A program made the position numbers and the translations under genes. 64,000 nt of DNA from Arthrobacter cheniae (GTDB taxonomy: Bacteria; Actinomycetota; Actinomycetes; Actinomycetales; Micrococcaceae): NCBI RefSeq assembly GCF_003602275.1, contig NZ_QZVT01000006.1, forward strand, positions 186,001 to 250,000, read 5' to 3'. How positions within the stretch are numbered: position 1 is the stretch's first letter; each line of letters begins with the position of its first letter. The notes beneath the pieces are model-generated. The model did not search any database. It was not told where the DNA came from and saw only the letters and a program-made list of their open reading frames with translations. Shown here one piece after another: positions 38,279-46,175 of this stretch.

Positions 38279-38575
38279 CTACTTGACGACGACTGCGAGG
38301 ACGTCGCGGGCGGAGAGCACCAGGTACTCCTGGCCGCCGTGCTTGACCTCGGTTCCGCCGTACTTCGAGTAGATGACGATGTCGCCCTCGGCGACATCGA
38401 CGGGGACGCGGTTACCGTTGTCGTCGACGCGACCCGGTCCAACTGCTACGACCTCGCCCTCCTGGGGCTTCTCCTTGGCCGTATCCGGGATGACGAGGCC
38501 GGAAGCAGTGGTCTGCTCGGCTTCGAGGGGGCGGACAACAATACGATCCTCAAGGGGCTTAATAGAGACCGACAC
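38279..38575 (-). CDS. groES: Co-chaperonin GroES (10 kDa)
   Basis: A 98-residue lid of the chaperonin. It contains [44 protein letters not shown], the mobile loop and roof region, and [26 protein letters not shown] at the end. The start is GTG 38575, with AAGGAG seven bases upstream; the frame open further upstream is not family-like. It is first gene of the groES-groEL unit, controlled by a sigma-A-type promoter flanked by two CIRCE elements. Confidence 0.97.
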   Translation of the reverse strand: MSVSIKPLEDRIVVRPLEAEQTTASGLVIPDTAKEKPQEGEVVAVGPGRVDDNGNRVPVDVAEGDIVIYSKYGGTEVKHGGQEYLVLSARDVLAVVVK

Positions 38576-38669
38576 TCGGGCTCTCCTTTGCGTTCGATAC
38601 CAATGGAATATAGGCCGTCGGGCTGGGCGTGAACCGTCGTCGCGGTGCCGGCGAACGCTTCCCTCGGGA

Positions 38670-38696
38670 TTAGCACCCACAGGGAGTGAGTGCCAG
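38670..38696 (-). promoter_or_regulatory. CIRCE element 1 (HrcA operator)
   Basis: TTAGCACCC, nine bases, GAGTGCCAG: the exact 9-9-9 layout of CIRCE (consensus TTAGCACTC-N9-GAGTGCTAA). It lies directly downstream of the -10 box of the groES promoter, so HrcA bound there would cover the transcription start. Confidence 0.85.
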
Positions 38697-38701
38697 TCCT
38701 G

Positions 38702-38730
38702 ACTGTATGCAACGGCTGGCACTCGGTCAA
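38702..38730 (-). promoter_or_regulatory. groES-groEL promoter
   Basis: On the minus strand TTGACC (38730-38725), 17 bases and TACAGT (38707-38702) form a near-consensus housekeeping promoter. The -35 box lies inside CIRCE element 2 and the start point falls in CIRCE element 1. Confidence 0.82.
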
Positions 38731-38742
38731 GGCGAGTGCCAG
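38716..38742 (-). promoter_or_regulatory. CIRCE element 2 (HrcA operator)
   Basis: CTGGCACTC, nine bases, GAGTGCCAG. The symmetry extends to perfect 15-bp arms (38710-38724 and 38734-38748). It covers the -35 box of the groES promoter. Confidence 0.87.
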
Positions 38743-38800
38743 CCGTTGCGGATTCCGCCACCGTGAGTGGCTGCCATCCATCAAATAGGTCACGCTTCGT

Positions 38801-38830
38801 TTGCGTAATTCACCGGCTTCCCTCTACATT
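38801..38830 (+). promoter_or_regulatory. Promoter of siderophore uptake operon
   Basis: TTGCGT (38801-38806), 18 bases and TACATT (38825-38830). The predicted start at about 38837 falls on the IdeR-like box. The 323-base gap between groES and this operon also holds the CIRCE elements and the groES promoter. Confidence 0.55.
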
Positions 38831-38835
38831 CGAGA

Positions 38836-38855
38836 AGGTAAGGCACTCCTTACTT
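38836..38855 (+). promoter_or_regulatory. IdeR/DtxR-like iron box
   Basis: AGGTAAGG and CCTTACTT, separated by four bases, form an interrupted palindrome close to the DtxR/IdeR consensus (TWAGGTWAGSCTWACCTWA). It overlaps the expected transcription start, the position of an iron-dependent repressor site. Confidence 0.55.
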
Positions 38856-38898
38856 CCACCGCCGGCCCTGCCCGGCCCTTACCTTCCGGAGCCAATCC

Positions 38899-39843
38899 AT
38901 GGCACATGTGCGACTCGCCGTCCTCTCCGCCGCCGCCGCGGCCACCCTTGCCCTCTCGGGATGCGGTGGATCCTCCGAAGCGGCAGGTGAGCCCACAACA
39001 GCCGCTTCGGTCACCATCGACCACGCGCAGGGAACCACCGTAGTACCCGTGGACCCCCAGAACGTCTTCACCTTCGACCTCGGCGCTCTCGATACGCTCG
39101 ATGCACTCGGGGTCGACGTCGCCGGCGTACCGCAGGGAACCCTGCCCGCCCAGCTGTCGGACTACGAGGGGGGCGACACCGCGAACATCGGCTCCATGAA
39201 GGAACCGGATTTCGAGGCGATCGCCGCCGCCGAGCCCGACCTGATCATCATCTCGGGCCGCGTGGCCGACTCCTATGACCAACTGTCGGAGATCGCGCCG
39301 ACGATCGATCTCAGTGTCGATGCCGCCGACCCGATCGCCAGCTTCACCGAGCACACCGAAGCACTCGGCCGCATCTTCGACCTCGAGGACGAAGTGACCG
39401 AACGCCTTGCGAACCTCCAGTCCGGGATCAGCGAGACGAAGGAGGCCGCCGCATCCGCCGGGAACGGCCTCGTCCTGCTGACCAGTGCGGGCGAGGTCAC
39501 GGCCTACGGGTCCGGGTCGCGCTTCGGGCTCATCCACGATGTCCTGGGCGTCGAGCCCGCCGCGGACGTGAAGTCCGAGGGCACCCACGGCGAGGCCGTC
39601 TCGTTCGAGTACATCGCCGATGTCAATCCCGCGCACCTGTTCGTCATCGACCGCGACGCCGCCGTCGGCGAGGCCGGCGCGGCGGGCGCAGCCGTCCTGG
39701 ACAACGAGCTCGTGAACGGCACCGACGCCGCGAAGAACGACGCCGTCACCTACCTCGACTCCGCGAGCTGGTACCTGATCGGCTATGGCTTGAACAACCT
39801 CGATGCGATGGTGTCGGCGGTCAACGAGGCCGTCGCGGCCTGA
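38899..39843 (+). CDS. Siderophore-binding lipoprotein of iron ABC importer
   Basis: A 314-residue extracytoplasmic lipoprotein. The signal peptide ends in the lipobox LALSGC (Cys22). The mature part is a class III binding protein (FecB/FhuD-like): DLGALDTLDALGVDVAGVPQG, EPDFEAIAAAEPDLIIISGR, and a C-terminal SASWYLIGYGLNNLDAMV. It most resembles the YclQ/CeuE/FatB group for catecholate or mixed siderophores such as petrobactin, but the ligand is inference. GGAG lies seven bases before the ATG. It is the first gene of a four-gene operon. Confidence 0.88.
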   Translation: MAHVRLAVLSAAAAATLALSGCGGSSEAAGEPTTAASVTIDHAQGTTVVPVDPQNVFTFDLGALDTLDALGVDVAGVPQGTLPAQLSDYEGGDTANIGSMKEPDFEAIAAAEPDLIIISGRVADSYDQLSEIAPTIDLSVDAADPIASFTEHTEALGRIFDLEDEVTERLANLQSGISETKEAAASAGNGLVLLTSAGEVTAYGSGSRFGLIHDVLGVEPAADVKSEGTHGEAVSFEYIADVNPAHLFVIDRDAAVGEAGAAGAAVLDNELVNGTDAAKNDAVTYLDSASWYLIGYGLNNLDAMVSAVNEAVAA

Positions 39844-39875
39844 TCGGCACACTGCTCCCCCGCGGCAGGTACCTC

Positions 39876-40889
39876 TTGGCAACACTCATGTTCCGGTCGA
39901 AGCAACCGGCACAGCAGCACGGCTCCGTCCGACCGCCCGCCCTGTGGCTGGCCGCCGGAGCCGTGCTGCTGCTTGCCCTCATCAGCCTCTTCGTCGGAGT
40001 GTCCGACGTCTCACCGGCCGATCTCCTCGCGGGAGACGCCGAGGTTTGGCAGACCTTCCTCGTGAGCCGGATCCCGCGCACCCTGGCCGTGATCCTGGCC
40101 GGTGTCGCGCTCAGTATCGCGGGATTCATCCTGCAGCTCATGGCGCGCAACCGGTTCGTGGAGCCGTCCACCGTCGGCACGGTGGAGTCCGCGACGGCCG
40201 GTATCCTCGTGGCGACTCTGCTCCTGCCCGCCGTTCCGATCGTCGGAAAAATGGTCGTCGCCGCGCTCTTCGCCATGGCGGGGACCGCCCTGTTCCTGGT
40301 CGTGCTCCGCCGCATCCCCCTGCGCAACACCCTGATCGTGCCCTTGGTCGGCATCATGCTCGGCGGTGTCATCTCGGCTGTGACCACCTTCTTCGCCTAC
40401 CGCTTCGATCTCCTGCAGACCCTGAACACCTGGATGATCGGCGATTTCTCCGGCGTCATCCGCGGCCGCTACGAGCTCCTGTGGATCGTCGCCGCCCTCG
40501 CCGTCGTGGGCTACATCTGCGCGGACCGGTTCACCGTGGCCGGGATGGGCGAGGAGTTCACGACCAACCTCGGCCTGAACTACCGCCGCACCATGAACCT
40601 CGGACTGGTGCTGGTGAGTCTGATCAGCGCCGTGGTGGTCGTGGTGGTCGGTTCCATCCCCTTCCTCGGGCTGATCGTCCCCAACCTGGTGTCCCTGCTC
40701 ATCGGCGACAACGTGCGCAGGGCCGTGCCCTGGATCGCCGTGTTCGGCGCCGGTTTCGTCCTGCTGTGCGACATCCTCGGCCGGGTCATCCGCCTGCCCT
40801 ACGAAGTGCCCGTGGGCGTCATCGTCTCCGTGGTCGGCAGCGCGCTGTTCATCACGCTCCTCGTGAGGAGGACCGCCGGTGCGCGCTAG
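39876..40889 (+). CDS. Siderophore ABC transporter permease (FecCD family), subunit 1
   Basis: A 337-residue membrane protein with about ten helices of the BtuC/FecCD fold. It includes RIPRTLAVILAGVALSIAGFILQLMARNRFVEPSTVGTV, the conserved FecCD block, and FLGLIVPNLVSLLIGDNVRRAVPW, the ATPase-contact loop. I use the TTG at 39876, five bases after AGGT; an ATG at 39888 is an alternative. It overlaps the next permease gene by eleven bases. It would pair with it as a YclN/YclO-like heterodimer. Confidence 0.9.
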   Translation: MATLMFRSKQPAQQHGSVRPPALWLAAGAVLLLALISLFVGVSDVSPADLLAGDAEVWQTFLVSRIPRTLAVILAGVALSIAGFILQLMARNRFVEPSTVGTVESATAGILVATLLLPAVPIVGKMVVAALFAMAGTALFLVVLRRIPLRNTLIVPLVGIMLGGVISAVTTFFAYRFDLLQTLNTWMIGDFSGVIRGRYELLWIVAALAVVGYICADRFTVAGMGEEFTTNLGLNYRRTMNLGLVLVSLISAVVVVVVGSIPFLGLIVPNLVSLLIGDNVRRAVPWIAVFGAGFVLLCDILGRVIRLPYEVPVGVIVSVVGSALFITLLVRRTAGAR

Positions 40890-41892
40890 GACAGGGGCCC
40901 TTCCCGCCGCCGTCGTGCAGACGGCACGGAGACCCGTGCGGACGCTTCCTCCGCGAGTCTGGCTGGTGGTCCTCGGCGTCACCGCCGCGGCCCTCGTGGC
41001 GGCTTTCCTGCTGGTCGGCCTCGAGGGAAACCTCGCCTACGTCCTGCCGCGGCGACTCAACCGGGTCGGCGCCATGGTGCTCGTCGCCGTCGCCGTGGGG
41101 GTGTCGACGGTCCTGTTCCAGACGGTGACCGGCAACCGGATCCTGACGCCGTCGATCATGGGGCTCGATGCCCTCTACATCCTCATCCAGACCTCACTGG
41201 CCTTCGCCCTCGGTGCCTCCACGCTGCTGACGCTCGGCCCGCCGATCCGCTTCGCCGTGGAAGTCACCCTCATGGTCGCTTTCTCCTCGATGCTCTACCG
41301 GTGGCTCTTCACAGGAGGCGGACGCAGCCTGCACCTGCTCCTGCTGGTGGGCATCGTCTTCGGCGTGTTCTTCCGCGGCGCCTCGTCGCTGCTCCAGCGC
41401 CTCATGGATCCGAGCGAGTACATCATCCTGCAGGACCTGTTCTTCGCGAGCTTCAACCGCGTGGACCCCACCCTGCTGCTGATCTCTGCGGTCGCCGTCG
41501 GAGGGCTCTGCGTACCGGCGTGGCGCCTGCGGCACCGCCTCGATGTCCTGGCGCTGGGGCGCGACACGGCCGTCGGTCTCGGCGTCGACTACCGGCGCAC
41601 CGTGACCCTCGTGCTCGTGATCTGCTCCGTGCTCGTCGCCGTCTCCACCGCCCTCGTCGGTCCGGCGACGTTCTTCGGGCTCCTCGTCTCGGCCCTCGCC
41701 TACCAGCTGTGCAGCCAGTTCCGCCACGCCGTCGTCCTGCCGATCGCGGTCCTGCTCGGCGTGATCGCCCTCGTCGGAGGCCAGCTGGTCCTCGAGCAGG
41801 TGTTCGCCTTCGACACCGCGCTCAGCATCGTCATCGAGTTCACCGGCGGCCTCGTCTTCCTCGCCCTCCTCCTGAAAGGCCGTGTCCGGTGA
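40879..41892 (+). CDS. Siderophore ABC transporter permease (FecCD family), subunit 2
   Basis: A 337-residue paralogue of subunit 1: MVLVAVAVGVSTVLFQTVTGNRILTPSIMGLDALYIL, then GPATFFGLLVSALAYQL before the last helices. The replaced QPLARNPLA-type motif (TVTGNRILTPSI) places it in the YclO/CeuC/FatC branch. The GTG start lies inside the preceding gene, and the stop overlaps the ATPase start as GTGA, so all three are translationally coupled. Confidence 0.9.
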   Translation: MRARTGALPAAVVQTARRPVRTLPPRVWLVVLGVTAAALVAAFLLVGLEGNLAYVLPRRLNRVGAMVLVAVAVGVSTVLFQTVTGNRILTPSIMGLDALYILIQTSLAFALGASTLLTLGPPIRFAVEVTLMVAFSSMLYRWLFTGGGRSLHLLLLVGIVFGVFFRGASSLLQRLMDPSEYIILQDLFFASFNRVDPTLLLISAVAVGGLCVPAWRLRHRLDVLALGRDTAVGLGVDYRRTVTLVLVICSVLVAVSTALVGPATFFGLLVSALAYQLCSQFRHAVVLPIAVLLGVIALVGGQLVLEQVFAFDTALSIVIEFTGGLVFLALLLKGRVR

Positions 41893-42647
41893 TCACCCTC
41901 GACAACGCCACCAAGCGCTATGGCCCCATCACGGTGGTGGACGGCGTCAGCGCCACCATCCCGCGGGGCGGCGTCACCTCGATCATCGGGCCGAACGGTG
42001 CCGGCAAATCCACCCTGCTGTCGATGATGAGCAGGCTGCTGCCGCTGGACGCCGGTACGGTCCATGTCGACGGACTGGACGTCAGCACGACCTCCGGCCA
42101 GACGCTCGCCCGCACGCTGTCCATCCTCCGCCAGGAGAACCAGCTGACCGTCCGGCTCTCGGTGCGCGACCTCGTGGGGTTCGGCCGCTTCCCCCACAAC
42201 GGCGGCAGACCCACGGTGGTGGACCGCGAGCACATCGAACGTGCGCTCGAGTACCTCGACATGACCGAGCTGGCAGACCGGTTCGTCGACGAGCTCTCGG
42301 GAGGACAGCGGCAACGCGCCTTCATCGCGATGGTGCTGGCGCAGGACACGGACTTCATCCTGCTGGACGAGCCGCTGAACAACCTCGACATGAAGCACTC
42401 GGTGGACATGATGCGCCTGCTCCGACGGCTCGTCGACGACCTCGGGAAGACCGTGGTGCTGGTCATCCATGACATCAACTTCGCGTCCTGCTACTCCGAC
42501 ACGATCATCGCGATGCGCGACGGCGCCCTCATCCACCAGGGCACGGCCGAGGAGATCATGACGCCGGAGGTGCTGCGCGACGTCTACGACGTGGACATCC
42601 AGGTGGAGCTGATCCGCGGCAACAGGATCGGCGTGTACTTCGCCTAG
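41889..42647 (+). CDS. Siderophore ABC transporter ATP-binding protein
   Basis: A 252-residue ATPase with Walker A IIGPNGAGKST, the signature ELSGGQRQRAFIAMVLAQ, Walker B FILLDEPLNNLD and H-loop VIHD, close to YclP/CeuD/FatE ATPases. It starts at GTG 41889, four bases into the preceding stop. Its TAG stop doubles as the start of the -10 box for the next gene, so the operon likely ends here. Control by the upstream iron box is expected. Confidence 0.92.
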   Translation: MITLDNATKRYGPITVVDGVSATIPRGGVTSIIGPNGAGKSTLLSMMSRLLPLDAGTVHVDGLDVSTTSGQTLARTLSILRQENQLTVRLSVRDLVGFGRFPHNGGRPTVVDREHIERALEYLDMTELADRFVDELSGGQRQRAFIAMVLAQDTDFILLDEPLNNLDMKHSVDMMRLLRRLVDDLGKTVVLVIHDINFASCYSDTIIAMRDGALIHQGTAEEIMTPEVLRDVYDVDIQVELIRGNRIGVYFA

Positions 42648-42650
42648 GCT
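42645..42650 (+). promoter_or_regulatory. Leaderless -10 box of THUMP-like methyltransferase gene
   Basis: TAGGCT ends six bases before the ATG at 42657. Its first three bases are the stop codon of the ATPase gene. Confidence 0.5.
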
Positions 42651-42656
42651 GGCCGC

Positions 42657-43871
42657 ATGGCCCCGGACAACATCGCAGACATCCTGACTCCTGGGGGCTG
42701 GGAGCTGCTGAACTCCCTCGGCCCCTACACCGAAGCCGACAGCCTCCGCCTCACGGAGCAACTGCGGAAGGCCGGGCACTCCCCCGAAGTGGTTGCCGCC
42801 GCCCTCACCCAGTCGCGGCTGCGGGCGAAGGCCTCGGCGAAGTTCGGTCCGTTCGCCGACCACATGGTGTTCACGACGGCGGGGCTGGAGCAGGCCACCC
42901 GCCTGACGGTCGCTGCACGCCACGCACAGCGCTTCGTCGACGCCGGCCTCGTGAAGGTCGCGGACCTCGGGTGCGGGCTGGGCGCGGACAGCATGGCCCT
43001 GGCCACCCTCGACCGCGAGGTGACCGCCGTCGAGCTCGACGAGACGACAGCCGCCGCGGCGACGATGAACCTCATGCCGTTCCCGAACGCGCGCGTCGTC
43101 AACGCCGACGCCTCCTTCGTCGACACGGCGGAGTACGACGGCGTCTGGCTCGACCCGGCGCGCAGGACGACGACGTCGTCGGGAACGTCCCGACTCTTCG
43201 ATCCCGAGGCCTTCTCGCCTCCGCTGTCCTTCGCGCAGGGACTTGCCGACAGCGGGAAGCCGGTGGGCGTGAAGATGGGGCCGGGCATGCCGCACGAGTC
43301 CATCCCGGGCACCTGCGAGGCACAGTGGGTGTCGGTGGACGGCGACGTCACCGAAGTGGCGCTGTGGTTCAACGCCCTGCGCCGCGAAGGCGTGCGCCGG
43401 GCTGCCCTCGTCATCGGGCCGCGGGGTTCGGCGGAAATGGCGTCGGCGGCCGATTTCGGTGAGGGCCCCATCGCCGGTATCGGGAAGCCTCGCGGCTACC
43501 TCTACGAGCCCGACGGCGCCGTCATCCGCGCCGAACTCGTCGCCGACCTCGCCGCGCAGCTGGGCGGTCACCTCCTGGATCCGATGATCGCCTACATCTG
43601 CGCGCCGACGTACACGGACACCCCGTTCGCCCGCGCCTACCGCGTACTCGAGGTGCGGCCCTACAACGTGAAGGCGCTCAAGGCCTGGGTCCGCTCCGAG
43701 GGTATCGGCGTACTCGACATCAAGAAGCGGGGCACCTCCGTCACTCCCGAGGAGGTCCGCAAGCAGCTGCTGACAGGTTCGGGCAAGGGCCGGAAGAAGG
43801 CCACCCTCGTCCTGACGCGCATCGGCGACGACCGCGTGGCGATCGTCGTCGAGCCCGTTCCGTCCGCCTAG
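42657..43871 (+). CDS. THUMP-like class I SAM-dependent methyltransferase
   Basis: A 404-residue protein. The Rossmann core starts at VKVADLGCGLGADSMALA (SAM-binding glycine motif), with VTAVELDE and ARVVNADA after it. GVWLDPARR resembles an N6-adenine/guanine RNA methyltransferase catalytic loop (DPPR-like). The C-terminal third (YRVLEVRPYNVKALKAWVRSEGIGVLDIKKRG) is the THUMP-like domain that binds RNA. A structured-RNA substrate is likely, but the exact target is not known. Confidence 0.85.
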   Translation: MAPDNIADILTPGGWELLNSLGPYTEADSLRLTEQLRKAGHSPEVVAAALTQSRLRAKASAKFGPFADHMVFTTAGLEQATRLTVAARHAQRFVDAGLVKVADLGCGLGADSMALATLDREVTAVELDETTAAAATMNLMPFPNARVVNADASFVDTAEYDGVWLDPARRTTTSSGTSRLFDPEAFSPPLSFAQGLADSGKPVGVKMGPGMPHESIPGTCEAQWVSVDGDVTEVALWFNALRREGVRRAALVIGPRGSAEMASAADFGEGPIAGIGKPRGYLYEPDGAVIRAELVADLAAQLGGHLLDPMIAYICAPTYTDTPFARAYRVLEVRPYNVKALKAWVRSEGIGVLDIKKRGTSVTPEEVRKQLLTGSGKGRKKATLVLTRIGDDRVAIVVEPVPSA

Positions 43872-43992
43872 CCATGCCCCTGGCGAGCCACATCTCGCCG
43901 CCCATCGCAAGCACCACAATGCCACCGCATGGTCTCCCCCTGCCTTCCTACACTCGTGGGGAAACCAATCCCGACGGGTGGAAGGCGGACAC

Positions 43993-44709
43993 ATGGCAGA
44001 CGGCACGGAATCAGCGAAGGAACGGCACGGGGTCCTGTTCGATGTGGACGGGACACTCGTGGACTCCAATTACCAGCACACCGTCGCCTGGTGGCAGGCT
44101 TTCCGCCGCTTCGGGCACGACGTCCCGCTGGCCGAGATCCACAGGGCCATCGGGATGGGCGGGGACAAGCTGGTCGAACACCTGCTCGGGGAGGACCGTG
44201 ACCCGGAACAGGACACCGAGCTCGACTCGACGCACGCCGCGATCTTCTCGGCCTACTGGCCTGCGCTCCGGCCCTTCCAGGGCGCCGGTGAGCTGGTCCG
44301 TCGCTGTGCCGAGGACGGCCTGACCGTGGTCCTCGCCTCCTCCGCCTCCCAGCAGGAACTCGGCGTCCTCCGCGGCATCATCGACGCGGACGACGCCATC
44401 ACCGCGGCCACCAGCTCCTCCGACGCCGAGAACAGCAAGCCTTCCCCCGACATCCTGCAGGCAGCGCTCGACGCCGGCGGGCTGGAAGCGCGGAACGCCG
44501 TCTTCGTCGGCGACTCGGTGTGGGACGTCCTGGCGGCGTCCGAGTTGAAGATCCCCACGATCGGACTGGCGTCGGGCGGTACGAGCGAGGCGGAACTGAG
44601 GGACGCCGGAGCGGTGGAGGTCTACAAGGACATCCGGGCACTGCTCGAGGCGTTCGACGACGGCCCGCTGCACACGCTCGCCGCGCCGGGCGGGGGCGCC
44701 GCCACCTAG
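43993..44709 (+). CDS. HAD-superfamily phosphatase (phosphoglycolate phosphatase-like)
   Basis: A 238-residue hydrolase with all four HAD motifs: FDVDGTLVD (Asp17/Asp19), VLASSAS, SKPSPDI (Lys) and VFVGDSVWD. An alpha-helical C1 cap sits between motifs I and II, as in PGP/beta-phosphoglucomutase-type members. I start at ATG 43993, seven bases after GGAAGG, instead of the GTG 15 bases earlier. The substrate is unknown. The next gene on the same strand begins 50 bases later. Confidence 0.87.
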   Translation: MADGTESAKERHGVLFDVDGTLVDSNYQHTVAWWQAFRRFGHDVPLAEIHRAIGMGGDKLVEHLLGEDRDPEQDTELDSTHAAIFSAYWPALRPFQGAGELVRRCAEDGLTVVLASSASQQELGVLRGIIDADDAITAATSSSDAENSKPSPDILQAALDAGGLEARNAVFVGDSVWDVLAASELKIPTIGLASGGTSEAELRDAGAVEVYKDIRALLEAFDDGPLHTLAAPGGGAAT

Positions 44710-44759
44710 GACCGCGTAGATTACCCAGCAACGGCTTTCCACTATCCGAAGGAGGCGCC

Positions 44760-45254
44760 GTGGGCAGGACCTCGACCGGTTCCCGCGGCACCCCCGCTCT
44801 CGCCGCCCTCTCGGCTGCCGGGATCGCCTTCACCCCCCGGCCGTACCACCATGACGACGGCGTGTCCTCCTACGGACTCGAAGCCGCCGAGGCGCTGGGC
44901 GTCGACCCCGCACGAGTCCTCAAGACCCTGATGGTGAGTATCGACCACCTCCTCGTCGCCGCCGTCGTCCCGGTCAGCGGGTCACTCGACCTCAAGGCGC
45001 TGGCCGCTGCGCTGGGCAGACGCAAGGCCGTCCTGGCGGATGCAGCCGCCGCCCAGCGGCGCACCGGCTACGTCGTCGGTGGCATCTCGCCCATCGGGCA
45101 GCGTCAGCCCTCTCCCGTGGTCATCGACACATCCGCCCTCGACCACTCCACGGTCTTCATCTCCGGCGGCCGGCGCGGGCTCGATGTCGAGCTCGCACCC
45201 GCCGACCTCATCGCGGTGACCACGGCGCTGGTTGCCTCGATCGCAGCGCCCTGA
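44760..45254 (+). CDS. YbaK/EbsC-type aminoacyl-tRNA deacylase
   Basis: A 164-residue trans-editing protein of the ProRS INS superfamily that would hydrolyse Cys-tRNA(Pro). It shows VSSYGLEAAEALGVDPARVLKTL with the conserved Lys, VVPVSGSLDLKALAAALGRRKAVLAD, and GYVVGGISPIGQRQ, the GxxxP loop. The GTG start has GAAGGAGG upstream. It is convergent with the PhzF gene. With AlaX at 5.9 kb the window has two independent tRNA-editing enzymes. Confidence 0.9.
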   Translation: MGRTSTGSRGTPALAALSAAGIAFTPRPYHHDDGVSSYGLEAAEALGVDPARVLKTLMVSIDHLLVAAVVPVSGSLDLKALAAALGRRKAVLADAAAAQRRTGYVVGGISPIGQRQPSPVVIDTSALDHSTVFISGGRRGLDVELAPADLIAVTTALVASIAAP

Positions 45255-45307
45255 CGAACCCACAGGGAGCACGTCCGCCACCGGACCAGGACGGCGGTCA
45301 CCGGCGT

Positions 45308-46144
45308 TCAGGATGTGATCCGGACTGCTCCGCCCGATACGGTCATGCCGCCCGTTACAGGTATGCCGACGGTAATCACGGAGGGCCGGCCGACGTCGCC
45401 GCCCTGATGCACGGTCAGCGTCGCGGGCGGAGCCACCTCGGCACGTTCCCGGAGGTACGCGCCGAGGGACGCCGCCGCCGAGCCGGTTGCCGGGTCCTCC
45501 CGTACTCCGCCGGGCGGGAAGGGATTCCGCGCTTCGAAGACGAGCGGGCTCGTGCGATGCACGACGGCGACCGTCGCGCCCCAGCCCTGCGCGGCCATGA
45601 GGGCCTTCAGTCCCTCGTAGTCGTAGTCGAGGTTCCGGAGGACAGCAGCGTCGCGGACGGCCACGATCGGATGCACGTTGCCGGCGTAGGACAGCAGAAC
45701 GGGAAGGTCCGCGTCCAGGTCCCCCTCGGCCAGGCGGAGATGCTGCAGGAGCCGGCTGCGGACTGCGCCGTCGATACCCTCCACCCGCGGCTCAACGGTC
45801 ACGAGGGACGCCATCAGGCGATCACCCACCCGGTCCGTGACGAGATCGATCCGACCCACCGGCGTGGAGAGCAGGAGCCTCCCTGTACCTTCGCGCTCGG
45901 CGAGCGCGATCCCGGTGGCGATCGTCGCATGGCCGCAGAAGGGCACCACCGTCTCCGGGGCGAAGTAGCGGATTGTCGCGGCACCAGGCGTTCGCCGGAC
46001 GATGAAGGCGGTTTCGGCGTAGCCGATCCGGGCAGCAATGGCCTGCATGTCCCTCGCGTCGAGGTGATCGGCGCCGAGCACCACGCCAGCGGGATTACCG
46101 CCGTCGGGCGTGTGCGTGAAAGCCGCGTAGCGGAGGATCTCCAT
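45308..46144 (-). CDS. PhzF-family isomerase-like protein
   Basis: A 278-residue protein of the diaminopimelate-epimerase fold: FTHTPDGGNPAGVVL at the N-terminus, the catalytic Glu in GYAETAFI (Glu44), ETVVPFCGHATIATG, and REDPATGSAAASLGAYL. PhzF itself isomerises a phenazine precursor, but most family members, including this one with no phz genes nearby, have unknown substrates. It lies 31 bases downstream of the APC permease start side on the same strand and may be co-transcribed with it. Confidence 0.88.
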   Translation of the reverse strand: MEILRYAAFTHTPDGGNPAGVVLGADHLDARDMQAIAARIGYAETAFIVRRTPGAATIRYFAPETVVPFCGHATIATGIALAEREGTGRLLLSTPVGRIDLVTDRVGDRLMASLVTVEPRVEGIDGAVRSRLLQHLRLAEGDLDADLPVLLSYAGNVHPIVAVRDAAVLRNLDYDYEGLKALMAAQGWGATVAVVHRTSPLVFEARNPFPPGGVREDPATGSAAASLGAYLRERAEVAPPATLTVHQGGDVGRPSVITVGIPVTGGMTVSGGAVRITS

Positions 46145-46175
46145 GCAGCGATGCCGGCGTCCGGTCCGCGGCGGC

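Noticed and set aside
41700-44069. A 789-codon minus-strand frame across the iron ATPase and methyltransferase genes
   Set aside because: Histidine/arginine-rich with no motif; the plus-strand genes in the same place carry clear Walker and SAM motifs.
45308-46144. Phenazine biosynthesis
   Set aside because: A lone PhzF-family protein with no other phz genes is not evidence of phenazine production.
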